A stretch of 64,000 nucleotides of DNA. It comes from Paraconiothyrium sp. Pb-2020 (lineage: Eukaryota > Ascomycota > Dothideomycetes > Pleosporales > Didymosphaeriaceae). Under the pieces are notes generated by a model that saw nothing but the letters and a program-made list of their open reading frames with translations, did no database searches and was not told the DNA's origin. Positions 55,664-64,000 of this stretch are shown here, piece after piece. The position numbers and the translations under genes were made by a program. The stretch is from the NCBI GenBank assembly GCA_022419385.1, contig JAJUBI010000003.1:4092001-4156000 (forward strand), written 5' to 3'. How positions within the stretch are numbered: the stretch's first letter is position 1; every line of letters begins with the position of its first letter.

Positions 55664-57315
55664 CGACCATGACGACGGGTAAGCTTGACGATTACTTGGT
55701 TTTGTGCATTTCCAGGCGCGCGGGGGTAGGTCATGGTCTCGATAATGCGGAGGCGAATTCAGGCCGTACATGTAGGTAAATAGTTCGGTTGACGATGACG
55801 ACGTCTGAATGTTTCGACTGCCTTGCATATGTCGGTGCTTGTTTCGATCGACGTGATTCTCAACATGCTATCTCTTGCCACCATGTTCTTGTACAGGCGA
55901 TGCGCTCATGTCTTACGTCGGACCTGCTGGAACGAGTATGAGCTAGGGTGGTTGTGTCACCGATTCGCGAGAGCTGCATCTTGGCAGCTTCGTTCGTGGG
56001 TCATGATGATGCCGGTGGGTAACAGGCCGCGAACATCTTCGGCGTGATGGCACGGAAATAGCCCTTTGACGTTATTCCCTTTGCGCATCTGGCGCTTCCT
56101 GTGTAGACTGACGGCCGCACCGATGCACGATTGTGACAAAGGCCCCGCCCTTGCGCCGCGAGACGTCTTCATTTGCTGGTCCGAGGCAACGATGACCTGT
56201 CTGCAATGGCATATCCGGACGATCGGCTTCACGGCGAGCGCGGAGAGGCCGTAGACGGGCCTTCCATCGAGGTTATAAACACCAGGGCGCCTCACCGCGC
56301 CGGACCGCCCCTTCCCCCAGATCTGCCTCGAGTCCCCGGAGGACCTGCGCTCCGACGACTGCTGCCCTTGGACCGCCTTTGGGCTTCGACACGGCCAGCC
56401 CAGTACTCGCCCGCACCACCTGCTGGCCCTCCAGGCGCCGTAGACACCCCCCTCGAGCGGCCAAGTGGCAGTTCTCGCCGCCGAGCAGCTGAGCCTGCGA
56501 CACCGCCTGCAATGACGACGACGATATGCGCGAGCGGAACCATCCTGACGGTCGGGGACCAGCCTACCGAGCCCAGCGAGTGTCGATGCCGTCGCTAGCG
56601 GCTGGCGTGGTGACATGGGCACTGCTGTAGGCTCGTGGAGACGACCGTTTCAACTCGCCGCAGCTCCGGGCCATGGACAGCGGCAGACCTACCTCATCGG
56701 ACCCAAACCCACACCACCTACCTTCCTCATCTGCAGGCCATCACTAGCAGCGACTAGCTTCACCGATGCTCGGATGATTGTCGGTTAGTGTTCAGTCGTT
56801 TGCTAGCGATCCGCTGCGTTGGGGCCGTCCGCCGTCCACGCCATCGCCATTGTTAGATTGCTCCTGTCTAGCGGCGACACTGCCGATGCCCTTCGATTTC
56901 TCCACGGGAGCAGCTGCGTGCCAGCCAACGGCCACGGCGGGCGCCTGGGGGCGTCTGCCGCACGTCCGGCTAAGGGTCCGGCCTACTTCCCTGTTCACCT
57001 TCTTTGGCATCTGTGAATCAGAGCCCCTGGCGATATCTCCACACAGTTTCATTGGGCTCTTTCTGCAGCCGGCCCCATCCTGGCAGGGCTGCTAGTACAG
57101 GCCTAATGCGGCTGTGAGCCAAGCCTCTACGTCGATGGGTTAGCCAGTTGAGAGTGGGCGTCCTTTCCAGCAGAATGACACAAAGCATGCAAAAACGTCT
57201 TCCGACCTTATGCGCAGCATGCCCAAAAATCTTTGCACTCTTCGACTTCGCGTGGACATTCCTCGTACCTTCGGGGAAGGCTTGCTGAAAGCTTCCACTG
57301 TCCTACCTTCCCATA
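55664..57315. other. Gene-free interval upstream of the Zn2Cys6 regulator
   Basis: About 1.65 kb; the part 56100-56640 is GC-rich. Overlapping open frames on both strands (55957-56622 minus, 56173-56598 plus) have no domains and cannot both be real. A long regulatory region is common for fungal developmental regulators. Confidence 0.35.
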
Positions 57316-59616
57316 ATGTCAACGGTTACTACGTCTGCTCCCGTCAAACGAGCTTGCGATAGGTGCGTCTTTGCATCATTCCTGACTCGGCAAACATCAC
57401 TCATTTTGAAAACTGCAGCTGCCATCGACGCAAAGTAAAATGCATTGGTGAAGGAACAAACCCATGCAAGAACTGCGTTTCTGCAGGACTGGCTTGCACA
57501 TACAATGCTATTCCTCAGAAGAAGGGCCCCAAAGGAAGCCGTGCCAAGGTCTTGTCTGAGTTGCGGGAGACACAGCGGAACGCACAACTGGCAGCGGGGC
57601 TCTCCCATGAGCTGGGTTTCGATGGCCGCGCACTTCCCACAACTTTTGCGCGCACTCCGGGACTGCTGCCGCCAGGCCTCGTAGAGAGCTGCCTCGATTT
57701 CTTCTTCGCCAACGTATATCCTTCGCAGCCAATTCTCCACCAACAACGCGCCCAGGAAATACTGATAAGCATCGAGCATTCTTCCGAGGCATATTGCATG
57801 ATCGTTGCTTTATGCGCATATGTTATGATACAGGCAAACATGACAGTCGCGCCCAGCCTACTCCCACGTCCTGAAATGGCACAACTTTCCAATGTCAGCG
57901 TTGGGCACGTCCTGCTTGAAGAGGCGGTACGGGTACGAAAAGGCTTTGATTACCTTGAAAACCCGTCGCATGTGTCACTTTTGACATCCTGGTTGTTCTA
58001 TGGTTCCTACTTTGGATTGGGCAAGGACAATACGGCTTGGTCGTATCTCAGAGAAGCCACTACTCATGCGCAGTTACTTGGTCTCCACGAAGAAGAAAAC
58101 CACAAAAATGACCCACTCGATATATCTCGCAAGCGCGTATTGTATTGGCTACTTCTAGTCGCAGAAAGGTATTGATATAAACTACGAAAATGCGACAAGG
58201 AGACTAACTGGCTCGTAGAACGCATGCGCTTCACAAACACCGTCCGATTTCACTCTATCCTACTATACACTCACCTTCTTTAGACGAATCACCTTCGGAT
58301 AGGCCAATCGCCTCTGGACTTAGCTGTCTTATCAATTTGTTCAAGCCAGTGGACGACACGTTCATCAGTCTTTGGAATAAGGTTCAGACGCACGGAAATC
58401 CGTCGTGGATCGCACAGCTTCAAAATCAATTGACCGAGGCGCTTCCAGCATATCTCGATTGCACGGAGAGTCAAGCTGCGGATTTACGCATCACCCAGCA
58501 GTGGTTACGAACTATGCTGTGGCAGTTGTGCGTAAGCCACGGTCTCGTCAGCAGTGTGGCGGCGGACAATACACTCACCTTCAAGTACCCCATCGAGATC
58601 TCGCGCGATCTTCTTTCTATGACGCATCAGTTCTCTCAGCATGCGATGGAAGTGCATGGCGTGGGTTTGGTGAGTTAACCAATTTTTCGCAGCGTTACCC
58701 CTAAACCTAGACCTTTACATTGCATTGCACAGTGTCCTCCAGCTTGCATGTTTTCATTCATGGTATTAACCAAGCGACTATACTGACATGGTGTTAGATC
58801 GAGAAGCTGTTCGACATAGCTTGTTGCTTGACTGATGTAGTCGCTTGCATCCCGTTCTCACCGGACACTTTCGCTTTGGGGCCGCGCGACTACGTTTCTC
58901 GTTTCCTTACGTTGTTTTCCGCCCTCCGTGGCGGGCAAACCCGCTACCTTCCCCTCCTCCTCGCGAAAGTGTCTGAGGTCCTACCTAACCTTCCGCTTCC
59001 TCGGTCGCTCAATATTCCTCAAAATATGTCCGCCATGGACTCCACTTCGGGTTCCATCGGATCAGTTTCATCCAGTGTGACCGATGAATTTACAGGAATG
59101 CCAACAGTTGCATCGCCCTCGTACCCTTCGACAGAGTTGATACGTCAACTTGCCGCCCAAACTGGTGCTCAGCTCCCATTCAACACCTCCCAACCACCAT
59201 TACTGCAAGCGCCCTCCTCTAGAGTCGAAGATCTCTCTCTGTATGACACCTCGGCACCGCATAGTGCCCACTCATCGGGATCAGCACCCCCCAGCCAGTC
59301 AGGAACGCCCGGTCCTTATGAACCAATGATGCACTCTCGTCCGCCAATCCCGAGTCAAGCCCATGGGCATCCACCGCCCCAGTTGCAACAAGCCCATACG
59401 CAGCATGCGCAACTGCAAAGCCACCAGCTTGGAATTAGCTCCACTGCATATGACCCCAGGTTTAACGCACCGAGTTTTGATCCGGCAATGGGTTTCAAAC
59501 CGGACAGTATTGATAGTGCGGGTCACCTACCAGGTCAAGGTGCTCTGGATAACCAAGGATCCTACAGGGAGAATCTGAATCACGGGAGGGGGCACGGTGG
59601 TGGATATGCAGGCTGA
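57316..59616 (+). CDS. Zn(II)2Cys6 transcription factor, RosA/NosA-like
   Basis: Four exons (57316-57362, 57419-58168, 58219-58669, 58798-59616) give 688 residues. The zinc cluster lies at about 14-42: C-D-S-C-H-R-R-K-V-K-C, then PCKNCVSAGLACTY. The first intron falls between the first two Cys codons. A linker with KKGPKGSRAKVLSELRETQRN follows. The fungal transcription-factor middle homology region spans about 90-400, with PPGLVESCLDFFFANVYPSQPILH, LLEEAVRVRKGFDYLENPS and AERTHALHKHRPISLYPTIH, the latter built at a splice site. The tail is Pro/Gln/His-rich and ends HGRGHGGGYAG. The length and these phrases resemble the RosA/NosA regulators of sexual development in Aspergillus; the assignment is from memory of the family and not proven. 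It binds DNA as a nuclear activator or repressor. Confidence 0.85.
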
Positions 59617-61296
59617 ACGCAGGCGTTTGGGATTTCGAGATCCTTCCTGCTCAATATCCATTATCGTTCGAAAGATCTTTCCACACTACAGGTACGACCT
59701 AGGTCGACCGTCGTCACATTCCTGCCACGAGTGCAAGGACGCTCCCGCGACAGTTCTGCGATTGATGCTTCACGTGACATCAATTGCCTGTCCAAGTAGC
59801 ACACCCTGGCCGATCCTGCATCCCCTGCAGCGGGTGCTGGTCATCGCAGCTACCACGCCTCGTGCACGGCGGTTGCCGGCATGTAGATGTGGTATAGCGG
59901 CGCCGAGTGCTCCTTATCTTACACTGTCCCCGACAGCAAGTGTAAAGCATAGCCAAGGCTCTTCCGGAACGTGGCACAGAATGCTGAATTTTCAGAGCTA
60001 TGATTCTTGTGGATAGTCGAAAGAGATCTACCGGAATCAAATTATGGTACGTACCAGAAGAGTTAGCATAGGCAGCATCTGCTTCAGCTTCAGCTTCAAG
60101 ATCATGTCCCTGAATCATGGCTTTGGGCATGCGTGCAGAACGATCGGCATATCGGGCTAGTGCAGACAAATGAATGCTTCACCCGCAAACACTACCCGCG
60201 TGCTCTAACCGCGCACACTTCCCCGTGAAATGAAGATGCGCCACCAGGGGAGTATTTCGGAACGGCTTCACGTGGCCGATGCAAGTGTGGTCTTACGCCG
60301 ATCCAGGTATGGTCTTCTGTAGATCCGTGCACACAGGGTCCAACAACGCTCCGAGCTTGCAGAAGGCTGGACTAAACCGTGCTTGCACCACCTTGCAGAA
60401 CGGAACCACCTCCGTGCAGCTTACAGATAGCATCGACCCCGACTGCCAACTAACCTTACCAAGGGGCAAATACCGGGGCACACTTGAAAATGAGGGTGTT
60501 CGTGACCCGGGGTGCTTTACACCGACATGTGAGTTATAGTTTCATGTACCGTCTGTGGTACCACGGTTGGGTGCGGTCAGTGCGTGTATAGTTCATCTCG
60601 GTATACCTAGCTCTTTTGACACAAAACTTGAATCTGGGTATACGATACAGCAGTCCCCTGTTTGGAACTGTCACATCGAACCACAACGGGAAGATCGTGG
60701 GGCTTGAACAGATCACATTTGGAATAAATCAAGAAAGACGTTGGAAATCGGCGTGGGTCTTGCACACCAAGCGATCATTCGCGCAGCAGCCACACGGCGC
60801 ACGCTACGGTTCCAAACAGTGGGTTGACAGCGGGACAAATATCTTCCTAGCTCTCTTGGTACTTGTACCAATATTATTCATCACACAGTAATAGCCCGGC
60901 TCTATATCGGACGTTTTATTATAACGGTCAATGGAATACGGTTAGAAGATTCTCCGAAAACCGGGTTCGCTAATTGTGCAATATATTCTTCCGAAACAGG
61001 CGCTTCTTCCATGTATTGATCTGCGTGCTTCTCAATAGTTTCATCGGATGCTATTCAGCTGAATGAAGAACCTTCCTGATGTGCACGTTGCAGCTGCTAT
61101 GGAATTATTTCTATCTACAAGTAGTAACCAGTCGCTACTACCTGCCCACGCGGAATCGCGTAGGTTCAGCCGATACGCTTCACTTTATGCGTTGCCCTTC
61201 CCTGTTTCAACCCTTCCAATATCTCGCAATGCCTTCTGATTGCGACCGAACCCTCCCACTTCCCCGCAGTCCCTCCAACTCCAAGATACTCCACCC
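59617..61296. other. Gene-free interval between convergent genes
   Basis: About 1.7 kb between the stop of the Zn2Cys6 gene and the stop of the Gln-rich gene. Small frames (for example 60279-60539 plus, 59780-60169 minus) have no recognisable domain. No repeat family or RNA gene is visible. Confidence 0.35.
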
Positions 61297-62865
61297 TCAA
61301 AACTCCCCTGCATTATCCAAGTCCATCGTCTCATACATACCTTCCTGCAGTGAGGCATCGCTCATGCCTGGCTCGAGCTGGCTGCTTTGACCCATCACCC
61401 ACCTCGCGCTGTCACTTGCAGACTGCCTCAACCAAGCTTGGTACTCTGTCACTCGCTGCGCCCTCATCTCACGTGGGCTGGCTCCGGGAGTAGTATGCTC
61501 TTGGGCTGAACTCAGTCCGTCTTGTTTGGCGTCCTGAGCATGTGCCTCTCGTGACATGCGTGGCAACTGAGGCTGGGCCGCTGGATTCTGTTGATCGTGC
61601 GGCGTATGTAGGCTCACCTTGTGGTGCGTGTAGTCCAAGGCTGGGGTGGTAGCTTGCACGCTAGCTTGCGTGGTAGTCTGCGTAAGCTGTTGCGTATCGA
61701 CAAGCTGTCCGAGGTTCAAGGAAGTCTTGCGCCGTACGACCCTTTCGTGATCTTCGAGCTGAGCCTCGCGTTGGGCATACATGTGCTGTTGAGTATGTAG
61801 GCGCCAAGCTTGGACTTCAAGCTGAGACAAGGATTGCATACCGCTACGGGTTTGATCGACTCGCTGGGATTGCCACGCTTCGCCAAATCCCTGTTGCGCT
61901 TGGGTTGTCTCGCTACGAGGTGTCTGTCCGTCTAGTGAGAACGCGCTGAACGAATGCAACGCTTGTCCTGCCACGACCTGCTGCCGCTGTTGGCGGTACT
62001 CGCCAGATCCTCGACGAGCAGTTGCTTTGGGACTCGTTCTGGCTGTCTTCTGGATTCTATCCTTTTTCTTCGCCCACCTTGTCTTCTTCACTTGTGCCTG
62101 CTTCTCTGCTTGGAAAACCAGACGGTACTTCTCGTTCAAACGACCGTTGATCATTGCAGAGTGTTCGTTACCAACCCAGCTCAGACCGGGCATGTCTTCG
62201 AGGACATCCGATCCGTATAGCTGTGCGCGTGCGGCTTCTGCCTGTTCCTGCGTGATCTCGCCGGCCTCCAACTGAATGCGCAGACCTTGACATAAGTAGT
62301 CTTCGACGAAGGACCTTCGGCTCGCGATGTCAAGAGCAAGGACGAAAGATGGCTCATTAAGAACTGCCCACTGGTGAACTAGCCATTCTTGGAAGAAGTG
62401 TGTTGTGAACTGCGATGTGGGAGAGAGCACTGCATTTGGGTCGCTGAACCCGTTGTTCAACCTGAGGATGATTGCCTCGTGCATCTCCTTCACCGCCGCC
62501 AAGATTGCGTAGTACAAGTCCTCGAAATCTCCTAGTGCTCGGTCCGTCGCCGGAGATACCGCTACTTTGCATAACGCCCTGTCCACGCGGCTGGAGACCT
62601 CTGTCTTGCGGTTTTGGAGCCCGGGGAAGGGTGAGACATATCCAGCCTGGAGACGCTCGTGGAGTGTCTGAAGAGAAGGGCTGAAGCGGTCGGTGGACGG
62701 TGCACCAAGTGAGCTTGTCGAGGATTGGACGGCGAGAAGTTCAGATGTGACGTTCAGTAGGTATGACTTTACGACATCATCCGGACTGGCGAGAACTGCA
62801 GTTACGATTGTCTGCTGTGTGGCCGCGGCTGGGAGTTGAGGGTACGGTGATTTCAGGGCAGGCAT
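61297..62865 (-). CDS. Gln-rich orphan protein of unknown function
   Basis: A single exon of 522 residues with a clear ATG after a TCCCAAG context. I recognise no family. The N-terminal 270 residues are ordered and mostly helical (DDVVKSYLLNVTSELLAVQSS; FEDLYYAILAAVKEMHEAIILRLNNGF; FFQEWLVHQWAVLNEPSFVLALDIASRRSFVEDYL). A basic stretch KKTRWAKKKDRIQKTARTSPKATARR (about 270-295) could be a nuclear signal. The C-terminal 220 residues are Gln/Thr/Ser-rich and probably disordered. There are no membrane segments or signal peptide. The ordered N-terminus makes a real protein likely; distribution is probably narrow. Confidence 0.7.
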   Translation of the reverse strand: MPALKSPYPQLPAAATQQTIVTAVLASPDDVVKSYLLNVTSELLAVQSSTSSLGAPSTDRFSPSLQTLHERLQAGYVSPFPGLQNRKTEVSSRVDRALCKVAVSPATDRALGDFEDLYYAILAAVKEMHEAIILRLNNGFSDPNAVLSPTSQFTTHFFQEWLVHQWAVLNEPSFVLALDIASRRSFVEDYLCQGLRIQLEAGEITQEQAEAARAQLYGSDVLEDMPGLSWVGNEHSAMINGRLNEKYRLVFQAEKQAQVKKTRWAKKKDRIQKTARTSPKATARRGSGEYRQQRQQVVAGQALHSFSAFSLDGQTPRSETTQAQQGFGEAWQSQRVDQTRSGMQSLSQLEVQAWRLHTQQHMYAQREAQLEDHERVVRRKTSLNLGQLVDTQQLTQTTTQASVQATTPALDYTHHKVSLHTPHDQQNPAAQPQLPRMSREAHAQDAKQDGLSSAQEHTTPGASPREMRAQRVTEYQAWLRQSASDSARWVMGQSSQLEPGMSDASLQEGMYETMDLDNAGEF

Positions 62866-63325
62866 CTTGGGATCTGGCTCTTACCAGACTGCCAGGGAAC
62901 AAGGACGTGTAATCAACGCGACTGCCACAAGGATGACGGATCCTTTTGTGTTGGCAACCGAACAGGAGCGGACTGTTCTGAATTCTGAGGTGCGATGGCG
63001 GGCCTTGAGCAGTCGACGCTGAAATTGTCGGCGTCGTCTGTTCAAGAGCCCGGGGGAATGTGATTAGGAGAGAGCGGCGGCGTGAAAATGAATGCTGGGT
63101 AGATTGAGGACATCGTCGTTGCTAGGGAGACGCGGGTGGAAACAGTGGTGAAAGATGCCCCCCAACGTGATGGCTGTACCGGCTGCAGATATACAGCATG
63201 AACATGTACAATAACAATAGTATTGGCAGTTTCCAAGTGAACTCTACTCTTGTAATAGCTCACCGCTGCTGTTTTCCGCCGCGTGACAATAGCGAGTCTC
63301 AAGACCAACCCAGTCATTCAACGCG
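62866..63325. other. Intergenic upstream of the Gln-rich gene
   Basis: About 460 bp; should include the promoter of the minus-strand Gln-rich gene. Nothing specific is seen. Confidence 0.35.
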
Positions 63326-64000
63326 ATGTGTGGCACAATGCAACTTACACTGCATGTCGTAGAAGCTGCCACAACTGTAGTTGGGTGCGCGTTTGTCTTG
63401 CCCGCTCCTGATATGGCGCCCGGGGCCTTCACCTTACCTTTTCTTACTATCACAACCACGCATGTTTCCTTGAAGCGACATGCTGATGTTTGTGCCATCG
63501 TTTCCAGCTCACCCGTAGACTCGTTCATCTGCGCGCAAAGCTGGGGATCTTGCATCCTCGCAGACTACTACGGGGAAATTTACCACGCTGTGAAGATGTT
63601 CTCGCTACAGCAGTGTCGTGCTTGCGACAGACCGGGGTCACGCTTGGCGTCGATACTCCTGATGTGTCAGGTAGCACTTGTCAATGTAAGCGTAGATCAG
63701 CGTCCGCGTGGGATCGCTGGGATGCAAGGTACGTCCAAGCGCTGGGGTGGCTTGACGGCTGATGGGCTCGTCCGATCGAGGTTGCATACGCTGTATACGC
63801 CTCGGGACAGAATGGTGATGACGTCCGATAGCGGTGCGGTGCACGTGCGGCGGCCCCTGCGCAGGCGTCCAGGATGGCGCGCCCACGAGTCGCGCGGCGC
63901 ATGTGGCGTGCCATGGTCTACCCCTGCAGCGTCAAGCGACAAGGAAGGAACGCCGAGAGGTCAGCTGGCAGACGCAGGCGCACCGGCCGTCCCGGGATGG
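63326..64000 (+). CDS. Possible 5' part of an uncharacterised gene running off the window
   Basis: From an ATG at 63326 the frame stays open for 225 codons to the last base of the window (in-frame stop upstream at 63290). The predicted start (MCGTMQLTLHVVEAATTVVG) is mildly hydrophobic; the last third is Arg/Gly/Ala-rich in GC-rich DNA, where long open frames occur by chance. No domain is recognised, and shorter frames exist on the opposite strand. It may be a real gene, a first exon or chance. Confidence 0.25.
   Translation, partial: MCGTMQLTLHVVEAATTVVGCAFVLPAPDMAPGAFTLPFLTITTTHVSLKRHADVCAIVSSSPVDSFICAQSWGSCILADYYGEIYHAVKMFSLQQCRACDRPGSRLASILLMCQVALVNVSVDQRPRGIAGMQGTSKRWGGLTADGLVRSRLHTLYTPRDRMVMTSDSGAVHVRRPLRRRPGWRAHESRGACGVPWSTPAASSDKEGTPRGQLADAGAPAVPGW

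Noticed and set aside
55957..56622. 221-codon minus frame and a 141-codon plus frame at 56173-56598
   Set aside because: They overlap each other in a GC-rich interval, have no domains or splice support, and appear to be chance.
1..64000. CRISPR arrays, insertion sequences, prophage or bacterial operons
   Set aside because: The sequence is eukaryotic with spliceosomal introns throughout; no direct-repeat arrays, terminal inverted repeats or transposase motifs were seen.

Overview
This window is nuclear DNA of a filamentous ascomycete (Pezizomycotina, most likely a Dothideomycete). Genes are dense on both strands, most coding regions are interrupted by GT-AG introns of about 45-70 nt with CTNAC/CTGAC-type branch sites, and the proteins are standard Pezizomycotina families. 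There are no operons, no recognisable tRNA or rRNA genes, no transposons and no CRISPR arrays. I built the exon models by hand from splice signals, reading phase and protein conservation.

Layout. 1-5.2 kb: 3' end of a protein that starts outside the window, a TPR-like protein, a one-domain O6-alkylguanine-DNA alkyltransferase and a LovD/class-C beta-lactamase-type enzyme. 5.9-8.2 kb: a secreted modular cellulase (CBM1-GH5-X2-CBM46-like). 9.2-17.9 kb: a CFIm68/CPSF6-like RNA-processing factor, Sec61 gamma, a WDR23/LEC14B-type WD40 protein and a DUF8004-type protein. 19.4-24.3 kb: an orphan coiled-coil single-pass membrane protein, an Rdx (selenoprotein-W-like) protein and HSP90 with a readable heat-shock promoter. 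26.7-30.6 kb: an intracellular GH105 unsaturated glycuronyl hydrolase divergent from a Dal5/ACS-family MFS transporter, a plausible pectin-fragment uptake and degradation pair. 31-39 kb: PIG-S, Sla2 and Slu7. 39.3-44.4 kb: REV3, the DNA polymerase zeta catalytic subunit. 44.8-47.3 kb: a PHO84-type phosphate transporter in twelve coding exons, two of them microexons, with one GC-AG intron. 49.4-52.7 kb: ribosomal protein L37 (first coding exon of 4 nt), Sos7 kinetochore protein and an Arg/His-rich RS-like protein. 53.2-55.7 kb: a cytochrome b561-type membrane protein with a very long tail. 57.3-59.6 kb: a Zn2Cys6 regulator resembling RosA/NosA. 61.3-62.9 kb: a Gln-rich orphan. 63.3-64 kb: a reading frame that stays open to the edge.

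How genes relate. Most are unlinked housekeeping genes (splicing, polyadenylation, translocation, GPI anchoring, endocytosis, translation, kinetochore, translesion synthesis). Two modules point to plant-biomass use: the GH5 cellulase and the GH105/MFS pair. Several pairs are divergent with short shared promoters: SLU7/REV3 (337 bp) and SOS7/RS-like (192 bp). No clearly new multi-gene system is visible. The most unusual signals are the gene architecture of the phosphate transporter, the modular cellulase, the GH105/MFS pair and the two lineage-specific orphans.
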